DNA from: Ligustrum vulgare
Lineage: Eukaryota > Streptophyta > Magnoliopsida > Lamiales > Oleaceae
NCBI GenBank assembly: GCA_963555705.1
Contig: OY743174.1
Coordinates: forward strand, 56,132,234 to 56,196,233
Direction of reading: 5' to 3'
Length of the DNA: 64,000 bases
Position numbers and translations under genes: made by a program. This document shows, in pieces, positions 35,872 through 46,527 of the stretch. The stretch's first letter is position 1. Every line of letters starts with the position of its first letter. The notes beneath the pieces were generated by a model. That model saw only the letters and a list, made by a program, of their open reading frames with translations, was not told where the DNA came from and did not search any database.

Positions 35872-36371
35872 TGTTGAAAAATGGGGCTAAAATGTGGCCT
35901 AATTTTGTTGAAATTGGAAGACAAAAGCTAGTCAAAAGGAGCCAACTTTTGACAAAAGACATGGAGCTAAAATGTGGCCTAATTTTGTTGAAAATTTGTC
36001 ATGCATGCTTGTGAATTTTGCCTATAAATAGAAGGCTAAAATTCACTTGTAATACACCACCACAACAAAGAGTGATCTTGTGTAGAGAGCAACACAAGAG
36101 AGGCATTTCACAAAATAGGGAGAAAAGTGAGTTGGAGAGAATAGCCTTTGCATAGGCAGATAAAAATACAGTGTAGTATTTTTGTACTCCTCATTTTTCG
36201 AGTTAGTGAAATATATTGGTGTGGGTCCGTGGACGTAGGCAAATTGCTGAACCACGTAAATCTTTGTGTTTCGTATTTGCATTTTATTTTTGCGTATTTA
36301 TATTTTCTCAGTCCAATTTATTTGCGTCACATCGGTCCTGGGCGGGATTAGTTGCGTCCTAATTCCCAACA
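35872..36371 (+). repeat. 3' LTR of the full-length copia element
   Basis: 500 bp with the same ends as the 5' LTR and one base difference from it (A at 35993). Followed by the TSD CTCCC. Confidence 0.96.
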
Positions 36372-36376
36372 CTCCC

Positions 36377-38430
36377 GTTATCTCGCATCTCCTCTTTGCT
36401 GATGATAGTCTCCTCTTCTTCCGGGCCAATATGCGGGAATGTGAAGAAGTGAAGAATCTCCTTAATCAATATGAACTTGAATCTAGGCAGTCCATCAATT
36501 TTCGAAAAATCTATCATCAGCTTTAGCTCAAATGTGAGGACTGATATTCAACATGATATTCGACATAGCCTGGGAATTCAAGCTTCTCAGGGTCACGAAA
36601 AATACGTAGGACTGCCTTCCATGGTAGGAAGAAGGAAGAAAGAACTCTTTAATTTTGTCAAAGACCTTATATGGCATATAAGGCTGGAAGGAGAAAGCAC
36701 TCTCCAAAGCGGGAAAGGAAATATTATTGAAAATGGTCACCTAAGCGATCCCTAATTATGTGATGAGTGTCTTCCTTATTCCTATGCAGCTTTGTGAAGA
36801 AATTGAGCGCCTAATGAATAAATCTTGGTGGTAATCAGGCAATGGAAAGGAGAGAGGTATTCATTGGACATGTTGGGATAGACTTTGCATTCCTAAAAAT
36901 AAAGGAGGCTTGGGGTTAAAAAACTCCATGAAACTAAATTAGCCCTGCTAGCTAAACACAATTGGAAGTTCATCTCGCATCCCAACACTCTTGTCGCACA
37001 TGTTTTTAAAGCACACTACTTCCCCTCATCACATTTCCTCAAGGCAAAGGTTGGGCACAATCCTAGTTTTATTTGTAGGAGTATCACCCTCCCGCTACTC
37101 AAAGATGGCTGCCACTACCGTATTGGAGATGGGTCCTCCATCCGGGTCTAGCAAGACCCTTGGATGCTTAATACCACAGACACATTACCTCAGATCCCCC
37201 TCCTAATTCGGAATATATCAAGGTTAACCAGCTCATGATTGAAGGTAATCTTCTATAGGACACTAATGTTATAAATGATTTGTTTAATGAAGAGGACATG
37301 CGAGCTATCTTGAACCTACCACTAAGCACTAGTCAAGCGGAAGACAAATTTTTCTGGATCCATGAAACCAAGGGGACTTATTCAGTTAAGAGTGGCTACA
37401 AGAGGCTGATGTCATTGAACTACATGAACAACCATCAGACGGAAGGTCCTATCTGGAAGAAAATTTGGCAACTGAAAATCCTAAACAAGGTCAATAGCTT
37501 TCTTTGGAGAGCAGGGATGGATGTCCTCCCTACCTCGGATGTTTTGCATGTCAAACAAGTTAGTGTTGATGGTAATTTTTGGGTTTGCCATTTTGCCCTG
37601 AATCTATCTGTCATATTTTGATCCACTGCGAGTTTGCACAATGAGCGTGGGAAGTGGCTGGATTTACACTACTACAAGACTCGGCCCCAAATTTCTTGAG
37701 CTGGCTGGCACTTTTCATTTATGATAATAATGAATCCACAGAGATTATTGGCATGATATGTTGGGCTATTTGGTGGAACAAAAATGAAATTGTTTGGAAT
37801 GATCGCTTGCACTCGGTATCTAAGGTCATTGATGCAGCTAAGTCTCTCTTTCATCAATGGCATGAGGTGCAGCAAGGTTTTTACACTCCAGCTTCAAGGC
37901 AACCCCAGACTTTGGAAAGATGGACTTCTCCTACGTCTGGTACATTAAAGCTGAATTTTGATGTTGCAACCTTTAGTAGTCAAATGAAGGCAGGATCTGG
38001 CATGATCATTAGGGAGGAGTTCGAGTTCTTCATAGCAGCAAAAGCCATTCCTCTATGGGGAGTCTCAGACCCCGCTATAGATGAGGCGCTGGGTGTTCGT
38101 GAGGCCTTTTCGTGGATATAACATCACTTCCCATAGGTTCATGTTGTCGAGATGGACGCCAAGCTTGTTTCTAATGCCCTTCAACATGAGGAGCCGGATT
38201 ATTCCTACTTTGGTCTAATTATTGAAGATTGCCATAAATTAGCTCGAGAGTTTTCGAATTTAAATTTTGCTTGGATTAGTAGATCAGTAAACCGCACTGC
38301 TCATTCTCTAGCTATAGTGACAGGCCCTTTGTCTAATTTGCTAGAATGGTTTAATTTCCTCCTCTTTTTACTTCTAATGTACTCCTTTCCGATGCTATGA
38401 GTGAATAAGCTTTTCCCTCTAAAAAAAAAG
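36377..38430 (+). pseudogene. LINE (non-LTR retrotransposon), 3' part
   Basis: It continues the reverse transcriptase cut at 31265. The catalytic FADDSLLFF lies at about 36393-36420, then HEKYVGLPSMVGRRKKE, the thumb region and an RVT-type zinc-finger block near 37340-37640 (YSVKSGY, FLWRAG, LPTSDVL). An RNase H-like domain lies at about 37940-38340 (KLNFDVATFS, DEALGVREAF, EMDAKLVSNAL, SVNRTAHSLA), with a shift near 38120. A short A-run at 38421-38429 probably marks the 3' end. Stops and frameshifts throughout show it is dead. A LINE TSD could not be found. Confidence 0.85.
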
Positions 38431-41400
38431 GAACGAAATGCCCTCAATACAAATTTCAGATATATTTCTTCGTTTGTTGTTATTGATTAGAGGAACCTTA
38501 TTTCTTTGTTGTTTTTCTTACGGAAAATGGCTTTCTTGCACTGTGGTTGTGTGATGTGTTTTCAGTAAGTTGTGGTGTATTAGGACATGAGATTTCAGTT
38601 CCCAATCTAGTGTATCGAGTTCTATTTAGGTTATTATCCTTAGTGTTGTGGAGATATGGATTTTGACAAGGATTACACGAATTATCCCAGACTTAAGTAT
38701 TAGACCGAACAATAAACCACACATTGTTTCCATATATAATTGAATCATCATACTTGTGCATAGCAGTTTACCAATTGAGTTATAAATACGTGATTTGGAA
38801 AACACCTATCAACTTACCCATCACATGATCTTCAAAATCAATGACTACGAACCTATCAACACATCAATTGGTAACCAAATCTGAACACTGTTATGTACAA
38901 ATAGATTAATTTATAATAATTTTAGCTGCCTCATAAAGAAAATCTTGGACAAAAAGGTGGTGCATGAGCTTGCAGAGACTCGTAAATACATATCATGTGA
39001 AATTCCTAGCAACGCTAATGAGCTACCACCTCGCAGACCTCATTCAAGTAGGTTACAGATTCTCAGTATTAGTAAGAAGATGTCTTATACACGTAGCGGG
39101 CAAACGATGGCAAAGAGTGATGAGAAGGATTACAACTGAAGAAGAGTCATCTCATTTTGTTTTTTGAACACATTTTTGAAAAGGGACGTAACTGGAAAAC
39201 AATGATCTCATGTATTTTTGCATTGAACTCATGATATAGATTTTTTGTGATCCACACTTTGCACATCTATTTGGAACTTGTCACAGGCTGTTGTCATTTT
39301 GAAATCGTCATTGGACGTGTTTTTCATGTATTTTTGAGTAAACTCGTTATGATAGACGTATTTTGTCATTCTTGACATATAATATGTCAAGTGTCTAGAA
39401 AAACATGTCTCAATTGTTGAGAATAACATATTAAAATGTCGAGAATAGTCATGAATGCTCAATAATCAAGTGCTAAATGTAGAGACTTTATTTCTATTTC
39501 AAGTTGGGTTTCCAACATTCACATAAAATTAATTTCAGTTCTAATATGATGTTTTTAGACAAATGACACATCTATTACTCATTTTGTTGCAATATTACGT
39601 TCGATGTTTGGAACTTTGAATTTTAACTGGCTTCGAAATTTCAGTCTATCAATATTGAGCTTCTCAATTAGTAAATTGAGAAGCTCTTCGTATCAAACAC
39701 CACTTCAAATAATAATGGATGTTGTCCGATTGCCAAGTCATTTCTAGTCGTCATCATGTTGAGAAAAGTACCATGGTGAGAGACAACGAATCTCATTAAA
39801 TCTCACATACCTGGATGTCAACAACAATACTATGATGAACTTACACGAGATAAGTCAAGACAAATATGTTATCTATACGATGGTCGTTTGAAATGATAAA
39901 CAGTTGCCAGTTCATTATCGAAAATCTCGACATTTGAAAACTGTCTAGAACAATATTCTAAATGTCAATGTCAATGTCAATCTAGATATTTATAATGCTG
40001 AGAATGACGTATCGTGATTCCCTTAACACTTGCATTTATCATCTTCTTCAACCACAATTTTTTAGAAACATTTCATTCCCACCATTAATGACATATATGA
40101 ATATACAATAACCTTGTATTACTAACCTAATTGAACTAAGTATTTAGGATGTTTCTCTTCATTTTTATGAAAATGTATAACAAATGAAAACAAGTTCTCA
40201 GTGCCAAAAAAATTTCAAAAATATTACCTTCTTATGGAATTTGTTGTTTGTCAAATTGATTCCACTTTGTGGTGAACTTTTCCTCAAAATTCAATCAAGT
40301 ATTTTCCCTCCATAAAGTTTAGAACTTGGAATGTGAAATCATAGTTAGTTAGACAAAAAAATTTCTCAAAATTCAAGTGGTTATTACCTAATAGATAATT
40401 TCAGTTTTGAAACCAAAGGGTATTGACTAGTGTTGATGTAACTTGCCAATGATTTAATCATGAACATTGAGAATTAAACTATTTAGATTTTTTTATTTTT
40501 ATTTTTTGTGTTCATTAAGGGTATAATAGTCAATTTGAACCTAAATTTAGACATTTTTACAAAAAGTATCAAGTCACTATCAACATTAGATAAAATGTTT
40601 GTGACAAACATGAAATTGGACATTTTTTAAAATGTTCCTTAAATAAAACATGTTAACATATCAACAAAATGTTTCAACTAATATCTCTACCCTACTCGAT
40701 TGAGGCACATCTCGCGATTTACATCATCTACAAAATCACAGGACAGTGACTCTAAGGTTGAAGTTCAACCTTTAATAAATCCACATTATAAGTGTTTCCC
40801 AATACCGTTGTATTCATATCTAGATTCTAGACGTGAGGCACGAAAGTCAAGCATAAATCTTTATAAGCGTGTGCATAATAAAATGTTTATCTATTTTTAA
40901 TATAATTTATTTAATTACTATAAATCAATAAATAAGTAAATAACACATAAAATTTTCACAAATATATTTCAAGTTTCAAAAATTAAAATAACTCTTAACA
41001 TCATAAACTCTCAAAATCAATAATACATTTCATGAGTATAGAAAATTATGTTCATAATAAATATAGGCGCGTCTTAGAAGATTGATGTAGAATTTACGTA
41101 GTTCAATTCAATGTGCTCAACCTGATCCTGAGATTCTCAAGCCTGAAATGTAGATGGACACTTTCCACCGTTTGATAACAATATTGTTTGATTTATAAAT
41201 TTATTTATTTATAATTTTGAGTAAAAAAGTAATTGTTAAAAATTGGAGAAAGAAAATATGAGTGGTTAAAAAGTGATTGAAAATTTGTATTATTTATAAA
41301 CAAAAAGATTCTTTTATTAAACGGATAACACGTGTGTAGTGTATTTTGAATTTATGATGTCGGTGTCATACGTGGAATAAATTATACAAAAAAAATCTGT
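38431..41400. other. Intergenic AT-rich DNA, no gene recognised
   Basis: Short frames here (for example 38945-39139) match nothing I know. A 13-bp perfect inverted repeat GAGCTTCTCAATT with a 4-base loop lies at about 39657-39686. A stretch near 40655-40830 (ATCAACAAAATGTT, then TATAAGTGTTTC and GTATTCATATCTA) resembles 28141-28210, so a dispersed repeat is present. Confidence 0.45.
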
Positions 41401-41403
41401 TAA

Positions 41404-41960
41404 GGGTGTGTTTGATTGAGAAGGTGGAAAATGGGTGGAAAGAAAATATTTTTCATGGAATTGATTTTGTTTGGAAAATATTTTTGTGGAAAATTAAATG
41501 AAAGTGTTTGATTGGTTAAATTTTCTAGGTAAAAAAAGTGAAGAATTTTTCAAGTTTCGTTGTTTGATTGACATTATTTTTCTTGAAAAATAAAGTAATT
41601 TTTTGCTATTTTAATCAATTTTTTTTAATAATATATTTGTATTTGATGATGATAATATTATTTTTTTTAAAAAAAATAAGTCAATTAATAATAACAAAAT
41701 TGATCAAACGTCGCGAAAATGATTTTCCATGTAACATAGAAAGATTTTCTCAACAAAACCAAGAAAAAAGATTTTCTATCTAAACCTCGAAAATAGGCGC
41801 GTGAGAGAGAGGATTGGAAAATGTTTTCCTTGTCAAATTTTGGCAACCAAACACAAGAAAATGAGGAAGTAGGAAAAAGTTTTCTTTTTCCTTGAAAAAC
41901 TATGACCAATCAAACTTTTTCCTTTTTTCCTTGAAAAACTATGACCAATCAAACAGGCCC
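41404..41960. mobile_element. Tourist/Harbinger-like MITE, TSD TAA
   Basis: Ends GGGTGTGTTTGATTG and CAATCAAACAGGCCC are inverted repeats (13 of 15). TAA flanks both sides (41401-41403 and 41961-41963). Near its right end the phrase CCTTGAAAAACTATGACCAA occurs twice in tandem. No transposase. Confidence 0.75.
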
Positions 41961-41963
41961 TAA

Positions 41964-43145
41964 GTGTTGACAACGGAAGACGAAAAATTGCTTATTTTAT
42001 TTTATTAAACTAAAATACTAAATGTTAAAGGTCCCGGTGGTCGGTGGGCAAGTTGGTTAAAATTATTATTATTGGTGGGCAAGTTGATTAAAATTATTGT
42101 TGGTTGGAGACTTGGAGAAGTAGTTGACTTCGTTTTTGGGGTGTTTTCCACACTCTATCGACCCGAATCAATTACGTTTAAAGTCATTGATTCGAGATCG
42201 TAAATTTAAGTTATGCCTTTTAGAAATCAGGGTGAATGAATTTTGAGTAAGAATGAGCAATTCTCAATAATTCTCGCTTTTCACAAGGAGTAAATTCAAT
42301 ATTTCATGATTCGAACCCTATATCCGAACTTCATTTCTCTTTGGTACTAGAGGTGGAGACGTGCTTTGCACGTTAGTTAGTTATTATTTAAAAAAAAAAA
42401 AAAAGACTTGGAGAGAGACAATTTTTTTTTTGAAAACGAGAAACAAATTTTAGTTTGAAGAATGCAAGAATTAATTTTGTATTCAAAAGTGAATATTTTT
42501 TCTTTTTTTTTTTTGGAGTGAATATTTTTTATGCTCGTTAAAAATATGTTTTTAAACAACATAATTTATCAAATTATTTTTTAATTACATACATTATCTC
42601 TCTTCATTTTTCAACCATATATTTTACCACGAAAACATAAAAAAATCATTTTTTAAACAAAAATTTTTTAACAAACAGAGTGAAGGTAACATATAGCAGT
42701 TTTTTTGTTTGGTAAAAGTTTGTTTATGAATTTTGTTTATAGACGACAATGTTTCAACATTTCGTTTATCCATTTTTAAAAAGTAAAAAATAATATATTA
42801 GAATCTTTGACCAATTAAGATTGATGACTTTTCATAAAAATTAAAAAATGATCAATGAAACGTTGTCAGATAGTAATTTACATTTACCAAACAGAGTAGT
42901 TTTGAAATAACTCATTTTTTACCAAACATATTTAAGATATTCTAGTACTTCTGTTAATGTTATTTTTGAAGAAAAATGTTCGTGTAACAAAGCTAGTTAT
43001 ACCTTTTCCTTTTTAAAATAGTCGAACGTCATGAACTTCTATTCTTCATAGTATAACTTTGTGTTGTGCAAATTATATCTTAACTAGAACCGTTGAAAAC
43101 TTGACTAGACAACACGTGAAAACATTAACAATAAAAGTTATATAT
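41964..43145. other. AT-rich non-coding stretch
   Basis: No gene. It contains the small palindrome ACGTGCTTTGCACGT near 42368 and inverted words GTTTGGTAAA (42707) and TTTACCAAAC (42883), possibly the ends of a small decayed MITE. Confidence 0.4.
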
Positions 43146-43148
43146 TTA

Positions 43149-43460
43149 GGCTCCATTTGTTAAAAAACTTTGTTTAAAAATAAAGAATTTGATGTTTTCA
43201 AGTTAAAATATGTGATTGAAAAGTAATTATGAGAAATATGTTCTATTAAAAAGTGATTTGAAGAAATGTATTATTTAACGACATGGCATCCGTTTGATTA
43301 AAAAAAAAATTATTTATAAACATGTTTATAAACAACACAATTTTTCAAATAACTTTTTAATTACACAAATTTTCGCTCTCCAATTTTTACCTCAAAATTA
43401 TAAATAAACAAGTTTATAAATCAAACATGTTAGAGGAAAATAAGTTCGCCAAATGGAGGC
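43149..43460. mobile_element. Tourist/Harbinger-like MITE, TSD TTA
   Basis: Ends GGCTCCATTTG and CAAATGGAGGC are an 11-bp inverted repeat with one mismatch. TTA flanks both sides (43146-43148 and 43461-43463). About 312 bp, AT-rich and non-coding. Confidence 0.7.
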
Positions 43461-44060
43461 TTATACAAAGAAAGTCAAACAAATGGGCAGGATTATAAAA
43501 AGGCAAGTTTATTGCTTTATTTCTTCTTTTATCTACTTTAGGTTTAGTATAGCCAATAATGGAACCCGTAATGCGTGCTGTTATCATTGTCCGACTTCAT
43601 CTTTTAACACGTTCTAGTATCGTGCAAGACTAGATATTAATTCGAGAGTACAATATACACATTCGTACAAAAATAATAAGAAAGAAACATTATAGTATGT
43701 TACTTCAAACAATTCTCAATAAAGATAAGATAATTGTTATATAGTACACGAGTCAGTGAGTCACTATGGATGTGAGGTATAGATGCGGTTCGATGATTTT
43801 GATGGTCTTATATAAAACTCTGAGGTGGACATTTTGAAAAATTTGAATGGATCAATTGTATAAAATTTATCTCAATTTGAATATAGTTCATTTCTAAAGT
43901 TTGAAATCTAATTTAGATAATGAAAAAAGAAATCGATACCCACGGGCATCATTTGAATCGGATTGGATTCCTCACATAATCGGGTATTTGGGTGAGGATG
44001 GTGCAACAGAGATGGGAAGGGGAATATGGTCCCCACCCCGATTAAAATGTATGGTATTAT
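43461..44060. other. Non-coding flank left of the older copia element
   Basis: No gene is recognised between the MITE and the copia LTR at 44061. Confidence 0.4.
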
Positions 44061-44348
44061 TGTTGGACACGCTCAAGAGTCAAGATCAAGTCAACTCCTA
44101 TATTTTTGGTCTTTTAGTTATGTAACATTTTTTTAGTTTTTATCCACTGTGTTCGTTAATTAGTTTCCTACTTTTCTATATATTTTAAATTAAAATCTTT
44201 CTTGTAAATCTGTTTGTTAATTAGTTTCCTACTTTTCTGTATATTTTAAATTTGAATCTTCCTTGTAATTTGTCTATATTTACGATCATTGAATGAATAT
44301 ACAAATTCAAAATCATTACTTCTTCTCCAATCCTGCTTACCATTTTCA
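44061..44348 (+). repeat. 5' LTR of the older copia element
   Basis: Begins TGTTGGACACGCTCAAG and ends TTTTCA. It is 60 bases longer than the 3' LTR because a block starting GTTAATTAGTTTCCTAC is repeated in tandem (copies from about 44150 and 44210). Confidence 0.8.
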
Positions 44349-44350
44349 TA

Positions 44351-44362
44351 TGGTATCAGAGC
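44351..44362 (+). other. Primer-binding site of the older copia element
   Basis: TGGTATCAGAGC follows the 5' LTR after two bases and is complementary to initiator methionine tRNA. Confidence 0.85.
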
Positions 44363-44396
44363 AATACTTTTTTTCTTCTCTCTGTGTTTCTTCACC

Positions 44397-45230
44397 ATGT
44401 ATAATGTGAATCCTACCACCAACATCACATCACCATCTTTATCTCCACATTCATCAACACCTATCAAAACAAATCCTTATGCCATTCATCATTCAGATAG
44501 TCCTTCTACCGTTCTTGTTACCTCTGTTGATAGGAGACAATTATGGTCATTGGAGTCATGCAGTGATAATGGCACTTCATGCAAAAAGCAAGCCGGGTTT
44601 TGTTGGTGGGTCACTTCCAATTCCAAAGGAGAAAGATGACATTTCCAAATGGGAATGATGTAATCATTTAGTTGGAAGTTGGATTATTAATTCAGTCTCA
44701 CCTGAGATCCGTCCAAGTATCTTGTTTGCTGAAACTGTAGTACAAATTTGGTACGTCAAGAAGAAAAATAACAAGAGACTAATATTCAAATAACTCCTAC
44801 CATTGATTTGGCAACGCTTCATGCGTTTAAACCACCTTCTCGTCCATTGAGAAAACGTCAACGTCCTTTTTGTGAACATTGTAGTAAGCATGGTCATACT
44901 CTTATTACATGCTACCAGATTCATAACTCTCCAGATAAGCAGGTGAAGAAATCGGGGTCACTTTCATCACTTCCGCTACTAATCGATTAGCACATGAACA
45001 ATACAACAAACTTTTTGCACTTTTATCCAAAGAGGAATCTGGTGGCTCTTCAGCCCATTTGGCAAGTACAATTCTCACTTATTTGTCTTCTTGTTGGATT
45101 ATTGATTTGGGTGCTTCTAATCATATATGTACATCTCTTTCATTTTTTTCTTCTTACTCTACCGTTCATAAAAGCATGACAGTTCAATTGCTTGATGGTT
45201 CTAATGCATTTGTGACACACATAGGCACAT
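44397..45230 (+). pseudogene. Copia gag and protease start, decayed
   Basis: Starts near the ATG of MYNVNPTTN. It carries fragments of the UBN2-type Gag (PYAIHHSDSPS, ISKWE near 44644, SPEIRPSILFAETV near 44700), a zinc knuckle CEHCSKHGHTLITC at about 44872-44914, and the protease start SSCWIIDLGASNHIC near 45085. There the active-site DSGAS has become DLGAS. Stops and shifts separate the pieces, and the solo LTR at 45235 interrupts the protease. Confidence 0.75.
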
Positions 45231-45994
45231 TGTGTGATGAGAATCCAGGGAGTCAATCGAGTCAAAGTCAAACAGGTCAACCATCTATCCGAATACCGGT
45301 GGGGCCCATGACAAGATCCAAGGCTAAAGAGGTCCAAGAGTCGATGGCGGGACTCATTTTCAAGCTCCGAAATCAAGTCCACATGGAAGAGAGCAAGATC
45401 GAGGTCAATTACCTAAGTTTGGAAGCTCAGGACATTTCAGTCGACCGAAAGTTTCCTCCGGTCGACCGAAACTCTGTAGGATTTTGAGACGTAGCCTCAG
45501 GCGGGTTCGGCTGACCTCCGTACAACCGAAAATGCCATTTCGGTCGACCAGGTGGTCGACCGAAAGTTTCCCGAATGTAAAAACGGGGTTTTTTGTGCAA
45601 TTTCCCAAACTTTTTGTCTTTCATTTCTTGTATATACTTTGTAAAGCCCAAACCCTAGATAGTTTTGGTTGAACATTGAAGACTCCATTGAGAGCATTTG
45701 AGAGAGGTAAATCCTTTCTTCCCTTGTAACTTTTCTTGGAATTTATTTCAACTTATATATTGAGAGTTTGTTCTTGTGTATTTGTTGATATTCATTCCAC
45801 AAGTCTTGGTATTTGTCTTAATCTCTCAATTGGGCTAGGGTTAACTTTCCTTAGAATTTTGGTTAGGTTAAACTTGGGTCAAGATTCCTCATTTATTACC
45901 TATTTTAGCTTTCTTGGGTTGATACAATTTTGTTGTGGGAATTTTTGGTTTAATCACCAAAGGGGTTCGCATCATTGTGACACACATAGGCACA
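45210..45994. repeat. 20-bp direct repeat around the solo LTR
   Basis: TTGTGACACACATAGGCACA occurs at 45210-45229 and again at 45975-45994. The second copy begins with the 5-bp TSD of the solo LTR. Either the target already held a 20-bp tandem repeat, or the duplication arose at insertion or repair. Confidence 0.8.
45235..45974 (+). mobile_element. Solo LTR of a gypsy family, TSD TTGTG
   Basis: It starts TGATGAGAATCC and ends GGTTCGCATCA, TG...CA, with TTGTG on both sides (45230-45234 and 45975-45979). It matches, in reverse, the 3' LTR of the truncated gypsy element at 52520-53421. Its first roughly 250 bases are open (to the TGA near 45485) and encode the end of a gypsy polyprotein, with VGPMTRSKAKEVQE, so pol of this family overlapped its 3' LTR. 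The word GGTCGACCGAAA is repeated and forms a 12-bp-arm palindrome at 45538-45565. Confidence 0.72.
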
Positions 45995-46123
45995 ACTCAT
46001 TGTTCACCATCACTTTATTCTCACTAATGTTTTTCACATCCCATCTTTCAAATTCAACTTGTTATCTATTTCACAATTAACAAATTCAACAAATTGTGAT
46101 GTATTCTTTTCTTTTTCTACCCC

Positions 46124-46288
46124 TGTTTGGCCCCCCTTTTTAAAATAAAATTTATTCAATACTCAATCTCAACTATCCATCTTAGTCAAGCCTACCATTT
46201 TTTATTTTTCAAACATTTTTTAACAATACTTTCTCTCAAAATACTATTCACAACCACAATTTTTTCTAAAAAATGGGGGCCAAACACA
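46124..46288. mobile_element. MITE in the older copia element
   Basis: Ends TGTTTGGCCCCC and GGGGGCCAAACACA are inverted repeats with a 12-bp core. The left end is shared with the MITE in MMT intron 4. The interior is AT-rich and the TSD is unclear. Copia protease sequence stops before it and resumes after it. Confidence 0.65.
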
Positions 46289-46296
46289 TCCTCTGA

Positions 46297-46527
46297 ATGT
46301 ATATTTTAGGATCGAGCAACGAAGAAGAAGATTGGTCAGGGTAGTACTCGAAATGGTCTTTTTTTTACCTAGATGGAGATATAGTTTTTAATTCTGCCTT
46401 TTTCATTTAGGCATTGTAATGTATCTGAACTATGACATTCTTTCATTGGTCATCCGTCTAGGTCTCATTTTGATATCATTATTAAGAATTTTCCCAAGTA
46501 TTATTACGAATAAAGATTTTATTTACA
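46297..46527 (+). pseudogene. Copia fragment upstream of integrase
   Basis: Reads DRATKKKIGQGSTRNGLF near 46311, then decayed HCNV and HPS...FDII...FP words of the GAG-pre-integrase region, ending NKDFIY at 46527. It is cut there by the 4.6-kb solo LTR. Confidence 0.65.

Larger units (their letters stand above)
31266..36371 (+). mobile_element. Full-length Ty1/copia element, Tnt1/Tork type, TSD CTCCC
   Basis: Two 500-bp LTRs (31266-31765 and 35872-36371) begin TGTTGAAAAATGG and end CCCAACA. They differ, as read, at one base (G at 31387, A at 35993). CTCCC flanks the element on both sides (31261-31265 and 36372-36376). It has a PBS, an intact single ORF and a polypurine tract. Everything needed for autonomous transposition appears present, so this is a recent and possibly active insertion. 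Confidence 0.96.

Noticed and set aside
38945..39167. Small coding region of about 65 codons in two frames
   Set aside because: No recognisable family, no introns or context, and overlapping frames.
42366..42395. ACGTGCTTTGCACGT hairpin as a Helitron 3' end
   Set aside because: No CTRR end follows it and no matching start was found.
42706..42894. Small MITE bounded by GTTTGGTAAA and TTTACCAAAC
   Set aside because: Inverted words only; no TSD, and the ends are common AT-rich words in this window.
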